A DNA stretch of 64,000 nucleotides. It comes from Paenibacillus sp. NAIST15-1 (GTDB lineage: Bacteria > Bacillota > Bacilli > Paenibacillales > Paenibacillaceae). The translations under genes were made by a program, and so were the position numbers. Below, one piece after another: positions 20,584-29,134 of this stretch; positions within the stretch are counted from its first letter, which is position 1; every line of letters begins with the position of its first letter. The DNA lies in NCBI RefSeq assembly GCF_001894745.1, contig NZ_BBYF01000002.1:186001-250000 (forward strand), in the 5' to 3' direction. The notes beneath the pieces were generated by a model, which was not told the origin of the DNA, did not search any database, and worked only from the letters and a program-made list of their open reading frames with translations.

Positions 20584-21837
20584 GTGGCACTATACGTCAT
20601 GAAGTTCGGAGGCAGCTCAGTAGGAGATATTGAGAGAATGAAGCGGGTTGCCAAACGAATCGTAGAAAAAAAACAAGAAGGCCACAAGTGTGTTGTTGTT
20701 GTATCAGCAATGGGAGACACGACGGACGAATTAATCGATCAATCGAAAAGCTTGAATGAGAATCCTCCTGCGCGTGAAATGGATATGCTGCTCACGACAG
20801 GCGAGCAAATCTCGGTAGCTCTGTTATCCATGGCCATCCATCAGCTTGGTCACCAGGCGATGTCTATGACCGGATGGCAGGCTGGTTTCCGAACAGACGG
20901 TACATACGGCAGGGCACGTATTGTCGACATACAGTCTGAACGGGTGAAGAATGCACTGCAGGAAGGTCAGATTGTAATTGTGGCTGGATTCCAGGGGATG
21001 TCGGAAGTCGGAGAAATAACAACATTAGGCCGTGGAGGCTCGGATACGACAGCCGTTGCGCTGGCTGCTGCTATTCAGGCGGATGTATGTGAGATTTATA
21101 CGGATGTTGACGGCATATACTCTACAGATCCTCGAATCGTAAACTGTGCCCGGAAGCTGAAGGAAATATCCTATGACGAAATGCTGGAGCTGGCTCACCT
21201 AGGGGCAGCCGTACTGCACCCGCGTGCAGTAGAATACGCCAAGCACAATTCAGTGTGTCTTGTTGTTCGATCCAGCTTTAACTACAATGAGGGGACAATC
21301 GTGAAGGAGGAAGCTACAATGGAACAGGGTGTAGTCGTTAGTGGCATCGCATATGATAAGAATGTAGCGCGTATTAGCATTTTGGGCGTCGCTGATTTGC
21401 CGGGAGTATTGGCGAAGGTATTCGGAGCGCTTGCAAATGAACATATAGATGTAGATATTATTGTACAGAGCGGTGTATTAAACGGTGAGGCAGACTTCTC
21501 CTTCACGACAGCACTTGCTGATTGTGAGCGAGCAGTATCCGTTATTGAGAACATTCGCGGTGAGGTTCCATACCGTGAAGTTACATCGGAGCGAGATTTG
21601 GTGAAAATTTCGATCGTAGGGGCTGGTATGGTTAGCCATCCGGGTGTTGCTGCTAAAATGTTCGACATCATCTCCCGGACGGGAGTCAGCATTAAAATGG
21701 TGAGCACCTCTGAAATTAAAGTTTCCTGTGTTGTGGCAGCTGATAACCTGCATGATATTATCCGAGCTCTTCATACAGGCTATGGCTTGGACACAATGGA
21801 AACAGCATTCGTAGGCGGTCCTCAAGACCGTAGATAA
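20584..21837 (+). CDS. lysC: Aspartate kinase, alpha subunit
   Basis: The 417-residue enzyme phosphorylates aspartate in the first step of lysine, threonine, methionine and diaminopimelate synthesis. The kinase domain (KFGGSSVGD at the N-terminus, TTLGRGGSDTTAVALAAA near 145-160) covers about residues 1-240, followed by two ACT domains that bind the regulatory amino acid. The start is GTG 20584 with a GGGAG-type site. An internal ribosome site and ATG (21319) allow a separate beta subunit, as in Bacillus aspartokinase II. The 5' leader is too short for an L-box, so lysine control by riboswitch is unlikely. Confidence 0.95.
   Translation: MALYVMKFGGSSVGDIERMKRVAKRIVEKKQEGHKCVVVVSAMGDTTDELIDQSKSLNENPPAREMDMLLTTGEQISVALLSMAIHQLGHQAMSMTGWQAGFRTDGTYGRARIVDIQSERVKNALQEGQIVIVAGFQGMSEVGEITTLGRGGSDTTAVALAAAIQADVCEIYTDVDGIYSTDPRIVNCARKLKEISYDEMLELAHLGAAVLHPRAVEYAKHNSVCLVVRSSFNYNEGTIVKEEATMEQGVVVSGIAYDKNVARISILGVADLPGVLAKVFGALANEHIDVDIIVQSGVLNGEADFSFTTALADCERAVSVIENIRGEVPYREVTSERDLVKISIVGAGMVSHPGVAAKMFDIISRTGVSIKMVSTSEIKVSCVVAADNLHDIIRALHTGYGLDTMETAFVGGPQDRR
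21319..21837 (+). CDS. lysC: Aspartate kinase beta subunit from an in-frame internal start
   Basis: AAGGAGG (21304-21310) stands eight bases before ATG 21319, in the same frame as lysC (245 codons after its start). Translation from here gives 172 residues comprising only the two ACT domains (from MEQGVVVSGIAYDKNVARIS). Bacillus subtilis aspartokinase II is known to use this overlapping-gene arrangement, with an alpha2beta2 enzyme. The strength and spacing of the internal site make use here likely. Confidence 0.8.
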   Translation: MEQGVVVSGIAYDKNVARISILGVADLPGVLAKVFGALANEHIDVDIIVQSGVLNGEADFSFTTALADCERAVSVIENIRGEVPYREVTSERDLVKISIVGAGMVSHPGVAAKMFDIISRTGVSIKMVSTSEIKVSCVVAADNLHDIIRALHTGYGLDTMETAFVGGPQDRR

Positions 21838-21854
21838 TGGATGGACTGCATATT

Positions 21855-22316
21855 TTAGAACTTATCAATAATCCACCTGCTTATTTGCAATAATAGTGCG
21901 GTTATACCGGCGGCCATTAATGGCCCTACCGGAATGCCGCGCAGTAGAACGATCCCGATGATTGACCCAGCCACTAGGCCGACAATCATTTGCGGATCGT
22001 TTTTTAATAGCTCCAGTCCCTTGCCATTCATAGAGGTGGCAATAGCACCGCCCGCAAGTGCCATCATACCCGGCCAGGAAGATAGGGCTGACCATAGATC
22101 GTGGGTAGTGATTCGCTCTGCCGCAAAGGGAACAAGCACGGCAATGGTAAGAAATAATAATCCGAACTCCAATCCCCGACGTTCAATGGTGGGAAGATAG
22201 CGCTCTAAATGGACAAGCTTAACGATTAGCAAAATACATGCGGCAGTCGTAATAATTGGAGATCGGCTAACGAGACCTATGAGTATGAGCGTAACGAGTA
22301 CAAATTCACCATTCAT
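21855..22316 (-). CDS. DUF441 (YtwI-like) membrane protein
   Basis: The 153-residue protein has four to five hydrophobic helices and the DUF441 pattern: [41 protein letters not shown] and [11 protein letters not shown]. Function is unknown. It starts about ten bases after GAGGAG on the minus strand. It converges with lysC with a gap of only 17 bases and no visible terminator between them. Confidence 0.88.
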   Translation of the reverse strand: MNGEFVLVTLILIGLVSRSPIITTAACILLIVKLVHLERYLPTIERRGLEFGLLFLTIAVLVPFAAERITTHDLWSALSSWPGMMALAGGAIATSMNGKGLELLKNDPQMIVGLVAGSIIGIVLLRGIPVGPLMAAGITALLLQISRWIIDKF

Positions 22317-22445
22317 GTATCATGCTCCTCAAGAGAGAGTTGTTCATACCATCGTGCTGATATGCTGTAGTCATTTTCAATGTATGAACAAGCCCCTCTG
22401 CTTTAGAACATAGACCGTCTGGCGCCTTGCTCGTAATTGTGACGT

Positions 22446-23174
22446 TTATGATGATATAAACGGCTTCATCGTGTGGTTGTCTGTAAGAATGGGGACGAGT
22501 GAATACGTATTGACCGTTGCACAGAACTCTACATCTTTTGCGAAGCCAAGCTTGCATAGTTTCTTGCCGCCCGAACATTGTTGAAGCGCTTCTGGAATGC
22601 GATTCGCATAATACTGATAGGAGCTGTGAACGGTATATCCGACATCATTCATGGTTAGTTCGTTTGCATTACCCATACAGCGCTGCAGCTCCGCAATTAT
22701 AAGTCCGGCGCATAGGCCGTCCTCGAAGGCGAATTCATCTTGTGCGCCTGAACAGAGCAATGCCACATCCTTGCGCAGTTTGCATGCAGCATGTGCAGTA
22801 GCTTGCGCATTAATGATTGCTCCGGCTAATATATAGTCTGCTTTCAATGCTTTCTGGATGGCACGCGTACCATTTGAAGTTGTTAGCACGATTCGCTTGC
22901 CTTCTATGCTGTTCGACATGTATTCATAAGGGGAGTTCCCTGCGTCGAATCCTGATATTTTCTTGCAGTAGCGTTCCCCAGCTAATACATCCTCATCTTT
23001 GGCAATTTGTTTGGCTTGGGATACCGTCTCAACGGGAATGACGCCGGAAGCGCCATAATGAAGGGCAGTGATGATCGTGCTTGTTGCACGAAGTACGTCG
23101 ATGACAATCACCGTGCGATGTGTCAAATCTATTGCTCGTGCCTCGTTTACGCTAAGAATGACATCGATATGCAT
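22446..23174 (-). CDS. comB: 2-phosphosulfolactate phosphatase
   Basis: The 242-residue ComB-family enzyme hydrolyses 2-phosphosulfolactate to sulfolactate. Family motifs include VIVIDVLRATSTIITAL near the N-terminus, ERYCKKISGFDAGNSP, IVLTTSNGTRAI and LLCSGAQDEFAFEDGL. The ATG 23174 start follows an unusual G-rich ribosome site (AGGGGGGGAA); the upstream in-frame codon at 23225 adds a Lys-rich extension and is rejected. It lies 51 bases after comA. With comA it forms a two-gene sulfolactate unit; in Bacillus, sulfolactate accumulates in spores. Confidence 0.93.
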   Translation of the reverse strand: MHIDVILSVNEARAIDLTHRTVIVIDVLRATSTIITALHYGASGVIPVETVSQAKQIAKDEDVLAGERYCKKISGFDAGNSPYEYMSNSIEGKRIVLTTSNGTRAIQKALKADYILAGAIINAQATAHAACKLRKDVALLCSGAQDEFAFEDGLCAGLIIAELQRCMGNANELTMNDVGYTVHSSYQYYANRIPEALQQCSGGKKLCKLGFAKDVEFCATVNTYSLVPILTDNHTMKPFISS

Positions 23175-23225
23175 GTTGGTTCCCCCCCCTTTTTTTTTAT
23201 ATTTCTGGTTACGTGTATCGAACAA

Positions 23226-24047
23226 TTAGATCATGTATTGAGATTGAACCATGGCGCTCATTGTATCTGAACGCAGTCCTCTGCGGAGTGCTTCGAAGGC
23301 AATAATGTCATGTGGGGATACGTTGCCGATATTCGCCTGCAAACCAACTGTTCGCAAGATTTCAACCTGCTGCTCCTTGTGTGGAGCTTCCCACATCAGT
23401 CGGTTAGGCGTATGCACTGCGGAGACAATACGATTGACCAATGAAGTATCACAACTGCCGCTGCAATCATACACGCCAACCCCCACACCAGATTCTCTTC
23501 CCTCAAGTGTCATCCATTCGGCTCCGTGAGCAAGATCTTCTGTAAAGGTCTCTACGATATCGGAGAGAACAAATGGTGTTGAATTATCCTTCTTGCCATA
23601 CTCTGTACAAACAAGCAGTCCTTCCTCGCTAGCGCGGCGGATGAGCGCATTCCGCTCCTTGCGGGTTAATGTGATTGTGCCGTCCGACACCTCAACTCCC
23701 GTAAAACCAGTCACTCTCATCATATGAAAAAAAGCATCCACCATGCCTTGCGCGACAGCAATTTCTAAAAACGTACCTCCAGGAATGACAATAACATCAT
23801 GACGTGCTGCGGCTTCCAGCTTGGTGCTAAGCAGAGAAAGAGGCGTAACGGCAGAGGTTCCAAACCCCAGCTTAATGACGTCGATGTGCTCGTGAGCGAG
23901 CTCCAGCATATCCGTAAATTCGCTCATTCCCATTCCTTTGTCCATGACCATCGTCATTCCCGTGGTACGCGGCTTCGCAGTACGTATTCCGCTTGGATCA
24001 ATTAATCGACTCGGCCAACAGCCAACTTGGTTGTCAGTGAAGCTCAT
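23226..24047 (-). CDS. comA: Phosphosulfolactate synthase
   Basis: The 273-residue ComA-family TIM-barrel lyase adds sulfite to phosphoenolpyruvate, giving phosphosulfolactate. Motifs include KPRTTGMTMVMDKGMG, IKLGFGTSAVTP, VIVIPGGTFLEIA, TEYGKK and IFEAP-like MWEAPHKEQQVE. In methanogens the pathway leads to coenzyme M; in Bacillus it stops at sulfolactate, a spore constituent. The following comB supplies the phosphatase. No comC-type dehydrogenase is nearby, consistent with sulfolactate as end product. Confidence 0.93.
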   Translation of the reverse strand: MSFTDNQVGCWPSRLIDPSGIRTAKPRTTGMTMVMDKGMGMSEFTDMLELAHEHIDVIKLGFGTSAVTPLSLLSTKLEAAARHDVIVIPGGTFLEIAVAQGMVDAFFHMMRVTGFTGVEVSDGTITLTRKERNALIRRASEEGLLVCTEYGKKDNSTPFVLSDIVETFTEDLAHGAEWMTLEGRESGVGVGVYDCSGSCDTSLVNRIVSAVHTPNRLMWEAPHKEQQVEILRTVGLQANIGNVSPHDIIAFEALRRGLRSDTMSAMVQSQYMI

Positions 24048-24288
24048 GGTTTACAATCTCCCTCATCTCATGAAGATAGTCACACTATGAGGTCAATATA
24101 TGCATACCTCACCTGACAGGTGCCTAGTTGCCTGCATGAGCAGCGTCTATCTGCCAGATTCTCGCGATCTGCTGCTCTAAACAAGTCTTGTCCTGCATAC
24201 AATGTGTCAATATGCGTATTGTACAGGCTGCGTTCACTTGGATCGCTTGATGTTTCCAATTCATGATTGTGTACAGGAGGGGAGAACG

Positions 24289-24558
24289 GTGACGATTGAT
24301 AAATTCGTCGCGAGTATGGCGGGACTTCGCATTCTGTCTGGATCTCTGGAGATTGCTGTAGCCCTCATTATGTTGAAAGTAAATGATACCGAGAAGGCGC
24401 TTGCCGTTAATTCATTGCTCGCTCTTGTAGGGCCGCTCGTGCTTATTACAACGACCACAATTGGGCTGATAGGCATAGCAGACAAGTTGAACTGGACGAA
24501 GATTGCCTGGATTGTTGCTGGTGTTACATGCTTGCTTATCGGCATTTTGAAGAAGTAG
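24289..24558 (+). CDS. yqhV: YqhV family membrane protein
   Basis: The 89-residue protein has three hydrophobic helices and matches YqhV, which precedes spoIIIAA in Bacillales. The start is GTG 24289 directly after AGGAGGGGAGAAC. An open frame continues upstream to 24202 but crosses this ribosome site. Function is unknown; the position suggests a sporulation link. A perfect CATACAAT, a SigmaE-like -10, lies at 24196-24203 without a matching -35. Confidence 0.82.
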   Translation: MTIDKFVASMAGLRILSGSLEIAVALIMLKVNDTEKALAVNSLLALVGPLVLITTTTIGLIGIADKLNWTKIAWIVAGVTCLLIGILKK

Positions 24559-24602
24559 TGGACGGGGGTATAGGGATCAATCGGTACTAGTCCCACCGAG
24601 GT

Positions 24603-24631
24603 GCATATTTGCCGGACAAGGGTCATACATA
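24603..24631 (+). promoter_or_regulatory. SigmaE-type promoter of the spoIIIA operon
   Basis: GCATATT (24603-24609), 14 bases, CATACATA (24624-24631) fits the SigmaE pattern KMATATT - 13/14 - CATACAnT except at the last base. It lies 68 bases before the spoIIIAA start. In Bacillus subtilis spoIIIA is transcribed by SigmaE in the mother cell. Confidence 0.8.
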
Positions 24632-24698
24632 TGGGATACACAAGGTAGCACCTTATTTCCCTTAAAATAATGAGGATGACCCAAGGAGGATGGGAGAG

Positions 24699-25706
24699 AT
24701 GAATGTATACAGCTGGTCAGCGGTGCTGCCTCCCGCGCTTCGTTCTATCTTGCTGCACTTGCCTGAACGCATCTTAGGTGAATTGGAAGAAGTGAGAATC
24801 CGACAAGAGCGCCCGCTAGAAGTCAGTGCAGCGGGGGAATTTTATTTTGTGACTAGGGAAGGCACATTGACTGATAAGCCTGATACAGCCTATCGTCCCA
24901 ACCGCGAAGATAGCCTTCAATTGCTTGACTATGTAACGAATCATTCGCTGTATACGATGGAGGAAGAGCTTCGGCGTGGGTTCATTACGGTAGCTGGTGG
25001 ACATCGAATTGGACTAGCGGGTCGGACTGTGCTGACGCAAGGAAGGGTTAGCCATCTTCGGGATATAACGGGCTTCAACTTGCGTATTGCCCGAGAAGTA
25101 ATGGGCATAGCCGACGACATTATTCCACAACTGCTTGATTTCAAGCATCGGACAATCCATAGCACACTTGTCGTATCCCCTCCACAGCATGGGAAGACAA
25201 CCCTGCTGCGAGATATGGCTCGGGCTATCTCCTCTGGCTGCTGGAATCATCCTCAGGCACTCTGGAAGGCGCTTAAGGTAGGCATTGTAGATGAGCGTTC
25301 TGAAATTGCCGGTTGTACGAAGGGAGTGCCTAGTTACCATCTTGGCTATCGAACAGATGTTATAGATGGGTGCCCGAAGGCAGAAGGATTAATGATGTTT
25401 ATTCGTTCTATGTCTCCCGATGTGCTTGTTGTGGATGAATTCGGAAGAGAAGAAGATTACGAGGCGATGCGAGAGGCCATACATGCTGGCGTAAGGATGA
25501 TCGCATCTGTTCATGGATCGGACGCAGAGGATGTGATTCGACGTCCTGGAATGGCATCCTTGCTTGATGGAGGGGGATTTACTCGGGTTGTTACGCTGCG
25601 GAGGACAGCTAGACAGTGGCAGAGGAAGGTGTACGACGGCAAGCTGCGAGCACTTCAGTCCAGCATCGTAGCGAATGTGCAGGGAGGAGGTGGGTACCAC
25701 GTATAA
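24699..25706 (+). CDS. spoIIIAA: Stage III sporulation ATPase SpoIIIAA
   Basis: The 335-residue protein is the secretion-type ATPase of the SpoIIIA-SpoIIQ channel that links mother cell and forespore. The P-loop reads SPPQHGKTTLLRD (about residues 163-175), with Ser at the first glycine position. Walker B-like VLVVDEFGREED and ASVHGSDAEDV follow. AAGGAGG (24683-24689) is nine bases before ATG 24699; ATG 24690 abuts the ribosome site and is less likely. It is the first gene of the eight-gene spoIIIA operon, with spoIIIAB overlapping its 3' end. Confidence 0.95.
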   Translation: MNVYSWSAVLPPALRSILLHLPERILGELEEVRIRQERPLEVSAAGEFYFVTREGTLTDKPDTAYRPNREDSLQLLDYVTNHSLYTMEEELRRGFITVAGGHRIGLAGRTVLTQGRVSHLRDITGFNLRIAREVMGIADDIIPQLLDFKHRTIHSTLVVSPPQHGKTTLLRDMARAISSGCWNHPQALWKALKVGIVDERSEIAGCTKGVPSYHLGYRTDVIDGCPKAEGLMMFIRSMSPDVLVVDEFGREEDYEAMREAIHAGVRMIASVHGSDAEDVIRRPGMASLLDGGGFTRVVTLRRTARQWQRKVYDGKLRALQSSIVANVQGGGGYHV

Positions 25707-26223
25707 ATTGCTAGGAGCAGCAATTCTCGTTGCGGCTACGGCGGGGATAGGGTGGGTACAAGCAGCTGCATATGCGGCGAGACCGAAGCAGCTTCGGCTG
25801 CTGCACCATGCACTGGCTCGATTGGAAACCGCAATAATATACGGGCACACCCCGCTATCGGCAGCATTTCACGATATTGCACAGCAAATGCCCCCTGTAC
25901 TGCGCGATATATTCCTCAGCGCATCACAAGCAATGGAACATTCCGCAGCACAATCATTTACGGCAAGGGAAGCTTGGGAGCAAGCGTGGGAACGATATGG
26001 CAGCAATACCTCGCTAACGAAGGAAGACCTCCGAATTATTAAGGAACTTGGGTTTACGCTTGGAATTAGTGATCGAGAGGATCAGAGCAAGCATATCAAG
26101 CTTGCGATTAAGCAGCTGGAGCAAGAGGAGTGGAGCGCTCGGGAAGATCATAGCCGCTATGGCAAAATGACTCGCAGTCTTGGTGTGCTAGCTGGTTTGC
26201 TCGTTGTAATTTTGATGTATTGA
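25675..26223 (+). CDS. spoIIIAB: Stage III sporulation protein SpoIIIAB
   Basis: The 182-residue SpoIIIAB has an N-terminal membrane helix (YKLLGAAILVAATAGIGW) and a C-terminal one. Between them is a helical domain similar to type II/IV secretion platform proteins (ALARLETAIIYGHTPLSAAF, EDLRIIKELGFTLGISDR). It overlaps spoIIIAA by 32 bases. The start is uncertain: ATG 25675 lacks a good ribosome site, GTG 25690 sits almost on one (GGGAGGAGG), and either fits translational coupling. Confidence 0.93.
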   Translation: MCREEVGTTYKLLGAAILVAATAGIGWVQAAAYAARPKQLRLLHHALARLETAIIYGHTPLSAAFHDIAQQMPPVLRDIFLSASQAMEHSAAQSFTAREAWEQAWERYGSNTSLTKEDLRIIKELGFTLGISDREDQSKHIKLAIKQLEQEEWSAREDHSRYGKMTRSLGVLAGLLVVILMY

Positions 26224-26234
26224 GGTGCCAGAAG

Positions 26235-26438
26235 ATGAATGTAGATGTCAGCGCCATTTTTCAAATTGCCGGAATCGGTATTATCATCGCGATGATTCAC
26301 ACCGTGCTGAAGCAAATGGGAAAGGAAGATATGGCTCATTGGGTGACGGTCATCGGCTTTGTTGTGGTCTTGTTCATGGTCGTTCGCTTGCTGGATCACT
26401 TATTCCAAGAGATTAAAACCATCTTCTTGTTTCAATAA
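26235..26438 (+). CDS. spoIIIAC: Stage III sporulation protein SpoIIIAC
   Basis: The 67-residue protein has two membrane helices and matches SpoIIIAC, a small channel component. It starts at ATG 26235, 11 bases after the spoIIIAB stop; the in-frame TTG 26220 overlaps the end of spoIIIAB and has no ribosome site. Typical family length. Confidence 0.92.
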   Translation: MNVDVSAIFQIAGIGIIIAMIHTVLKQMGKEDMAHWVTVIGFVVVLFMVVRLLDHLFQEIKTIFLFQ

Positions 26439-26470
26439 AATAACGGTAGGTATACAGGTCAGGTGATTTC

Positions 26471-26860
26471 GTGGAAATCATTCAAGTTGTAGGACTCGGA
26501 CTTTTGGCGACCATTCTAGTATTGGTTGTCAAAGAGCAGAAGCCGATGTTTGCGTTTATCATTTCAACCTTTGCTGGAATCGCCATTTTTCTATTCTTGA
26601 TTGGGAAGATCGAAGTCGTCATTCAAGTGCTGGAGGACTTGGCCGATCGCTCGGGAATTCAGCCCATTTATTTGAAGACGATATTGAAAATGATTGGCAT
26701 CGCCTACATCGCGGAGTTCGGCGCTCAAATTGTTCGGGATGCAGGACAGGATGGGATTGCATCTAAGATTGAACTTGCCGGGAAGGTGCTGATTATGGTA
26801 CTGGCTATCCCGATCATAAGCGTCATTATCGAGACTGTAATGAAGCTTCTTCCTGCTTAA
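26471..26860 (+). CDS. spoIIIAD: Stage III sporulation protein SpoIIIAD
   Basis: The 129-residue protein has four hydrophobic helices and the SpoIIIAD pattern (GIQPIYLKTILKMIGIAYIA, GQDGIASKIELAGKVLIMVLAIP). It starts with GTG 26471 after an AGGTGA site, 32 bases after spoIIIAC. It is a membrane component of the SpoIIIA channel. Confidence 0.93.
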   Translation: MEIIQVVGLGLLATILVLVVKEQKPMFAFIISTFAGIAIFLFLIGKIEVVIQVLEDLADRSGIQPIYLKTILKMIGIAYIAEFGAQIVRDAGQDGIASKIELAGKVLIMVLAIPIISVIIETVMKLLPA

Positions 26861-26882
26861 CGTGAGGTAAGGTGGAGTGCGA

Positions 26883-28160
26883 ATGAACCGAATTCAATTG
26901 CAAGAACGGCATTGGAACATGGTCTATAGGAAGCGGGTATGGCTCCTGTTGCTGCTGTGCGTGTTGTTCGCTAGTGTGGGTACGGCATTCGCTGCTCCTG
27001 CGATAGGAGACAAGCAGGTGACACAGCCGCAGCAGCTGCAAGAAGAAGCGCCCGCAAGACCCGCCGCAACAGAAGCATGGATCGAGCAGCAGACGAAGCG
27101 ATTACAGACGAGCGAAGTGGAGCGCTACTGGAATGATCTGCTCGTCAAGTATGGGGGCTACTTTCCTAAAGATGCCATGCCAGATTTTGTTGATTTGCTG
27201 CTTCCTGGCGGTGAGAAGCTGACAGTCAGCAATGTGTTCAAGGCTATCGGGAAATTTATGCTGCAAGAAGTGTTTATGAACGGCAAGTTAATTGTCACGA
27301 TTGTCATACTCGTCGTATTCAGCATGGTGCTGGAAACGCTGCAGACCGCCTTCGAGCGCAACACAGTCAGCAAAATTGCCTACACGATTTCTTACATGGT
27401 CATCATTATTCTGGCTATTAACAGCTTCCAGATCGCAATCGGCTTCGCCAAGGAAGCAATATCAAGCATGATTAACTTTATGATGGCGATGGTGCCCTTG
27501 CTTCTAACCCTGCTGGCTTCAATGGGGAATGTTGTGACCGTTACAGTCATGCATCCGCTCATCATCTTTATGGTTCATTTGGTCGGAACACTGATCTATG
27601 TCGGTGTATTTCCGCTTTTATTCTTCTCAGCAATTCTGCATATTGTCAGTTCCATATCTGACAAATACAAGGTGACTCAACTGGCGAACTTGATGCGGAG
27701 CATCAGTGTGGGATTGCTAGGTGTTCTGTTAACGATCTTTCTGGGCGTGATCTCCGTGCAAGGAGCTACGAGCTCAGTCACTGATGGGGTATCTATTCGA
27801 ACAGCCAAGTATATAACCGGCAATTTCGTTCCTGTAATTGGACGCGCATTCTCAGATGCAACGGATACCGTCATTTCGGCATCGCTGCTCGTAAAAAATG
27901 CGGTTGGGTTGTCAGGTGTCATTATTTTGCTGTTTTTATGTGCCTTCCCGGCAATCAAAATATTGACGCTTGCATTAATCTATAACGCCTCGGCAGCCAT
28001 TATGCAGCCGTTAGGAGATTCCCCTGTGCTTGGGTGCCTGAAGACGATCGGCAAGAGCATGATCTATGTGTTTGCGGCTCTAGCTGCGGTCGGTCTCATG
28101 TTCTTTCTAGCAATTACGATTCTCATTACGGCAGGGAATGTGACGGTTATGATGCGCTAG
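26883..28160 (+). CDS. spoIIIAE: Stage III sporulation protein SpoIIIAE
   Basis: The 425-residue protein is the largest membrane subunit of the SpoIIIA complex. It has an N-terminal signal sequence (VWLLLLLCVLFASVGTAFA), a soluble Gln/Ala-rich stretch and about eight membrane helices from residue 125 on, with the conserved SMGNVVTVTVMHPLI. ATG 26883 is preferred over GTG 26877 because of the GGTGGAG site. The gene starts 22 bases after spoIIIAD. Confidence 0.94.
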   Translation: MNRIQLQERHWNMVYRKRVWLLLLLCVLFASVGTAFAAPAIGDKQVTQPQQLQEEAPARPAATEAWIEQQTKRLQTSEVERYWNDLLVKYGGYFPKDAMPDFVDLLLPGGEKLTVSNVFKAIGKFMLQEVFMNGKLIVTIVILVVFSMVLETLQTAFERNTVSKIAYTISYMVIIILAINSFQIAIGFAKEAISSMINFMMAMVPLLLTLLASMGNVVTVTVMHPLIIFMVHLVGTLIYVGVFPLLFFSAILHIVSSISDKYKVTQLANLMRSISVGLLGVLLTIFLGVISVQGATSSVTDGVSIRTAKYITGNFVPVIGRAFSDATDTVISASLLVKNAVGLSGVIILLFLCAFPAIKILTLALIYNASAAIMQPLGDSPVLGCLKTIGKSMIYVFAALAAVGLMFFLAITILITAGNVTVMMR

Positions 28161-28188
28161 GCCGCGCGGATGAAATGGAGTGAACGAA

Positions 28189-29004
28189 ATGAGCTGGTTA
28201 AGTCAATGGATGAAAGAGATCATCATGATAATTTTACTGGCAACGTTCATTGATCTGCTTCTGCCCAATCGCTCGATGCAGCGATACGTCAAGCTAATGC
28301 TTAGCTTAATTATTTTACTAACCTTATTATCACCTGTCCTTAAGCTGTTCGATGCAAGACTGGCAGATCAATTAGCAAGCGAATGGAGCTCTACGTTGTC
28401 ATCCACGTTAACCGCAGAGCGAAATCAGTCAACGAGCGTAAACGAAATCCGAAGACAAGGAGAGTTGCTAGCCCGTGAGCAGGAAGGCAGTGCGCTGCGG
28501 CTTGCAGAAGCGGAAATTGGCAGTCAGATGAAGGAACAGCTTGCGCTTGCCTTTCGTCACAGTGTTCAAAATGCCAACGGTACGAAGAGGAACATCTCGG
28601 AGGAACAGGTACAAGTGGAGCAGTTGCAAGTCAAGCTTACCCGCAATGCGAAGGGGGAACCAATCATTGAACGGATAGAGCTTGCTCTTTCTGCCGGACA
28701 GGCTGCTGTGAGCGAAACCGATTCTATAGATTTCGTTAAAACTGACGGCACAGTGGAGGCTGTGAAGCCGGTTCATCAAGTACAGATTCAATCAGGCTTG
28801 ATTGGACAAGAGGGCCAGGAGACGGGGGAGTCTCAGCGATCGAAGGAAATCCCAGTAGCAGGATACACTGAACAGCTGGGGGAAGAGGTCGAACAGTATC
28901 GCAGCAAGGTTACGAGTCAAGCGATACGCTCACTGATGACCTCTTGGATTGTGAACGCGGAGCAAATCAAGGTGGAGTGGAAACGAGCTGAACCAAAGCT
29001 GTAG
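28189..29004 (+). CDS. spoIIIAF: Stage III sporulation protein SpoIIIAF
   Basis: The 271-residue protein begins with two hydrophobic helices (MKEIIMIILLATFIDLLLP, LMLSLIILLTLLSPVLKLF) and continues with a soluble domain of about 200 residues, with a ring-building fold in known SpoIIIAF. The soluble part is longer than I expect for Bacillus subtilis SpoIIIAF and includes an acidic, Gln-rich insertion. Start ATG 28189 follows GGAG by nine bases; GTG 28180 is the alternative. Confidence 0.9.
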   Translation: MSWLSQWMKEIIMIILLATFIDLLLPNRSMQRYVKLMLSLIILLTLLSPVLKLFDARLADQLASEWSSTLSSTLTAERNQSTSVNEIRRQGELLAREQEGSALRLAEAEIGSQMKEQLALAFRHSVQNANGTKRNISEEQVQVEQLQVKLTRNAKGEPIIERIELALSAGQAAVSETDSIDFVKTDGTVEAVKPVHQVQIQSGLIGQEGQETGESQRSKEIPVAGYTEQLGEEVEQYRSKVTSQAIRSLMTSWIVNAEQIKVEWKRAEPKL

Positions 29005-29057
29005 GACAGCCATCCTTTGGTCATGCGCTCAAGCAGGTGAAAATCATGAAAAAACAA

Positions 29058-29085
29058 GCATATTTTATATACGGGAGCATATAGG
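29058..29085 (+). promoter_or_regulatory. Possible internal SigmaE promoter for spoIIIAG-AH
   Basis: GCATATT (29058-29064), 13 bases, CATATAGG (29078-29085) matches the SigmaE -35 fully and the -10 at five positions. It lies in the 130-base spacer between spoIIIAF and spoIIIAG, unusually wide for this operon. An internal promoter serving these last genes is known in Bacillus subtilis. Confidence 0.55.
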
Positions 29086-29134
29086 TGAAATAGGACAAGT
29101 AAGACAAGTCCATTCGATAACGAAGGAGTCGATC

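Noticed and set aside
24196-24203. SigmaE promoter directly before yqhV
   Set aside because: CATACAAT is a perfect -10, but the sequence 13-14 bases upstream does not resemble the SigmaE -35.
25110-25230. Degenerate P-loop in SpoIIIAA as a sign of inactivity
   Set aside because: The first glycine is Ser (SPPQHGKTT), but I recall similar SPP forms in other SpoIIIAA proteins, and the Lys and Thr residues are intact.
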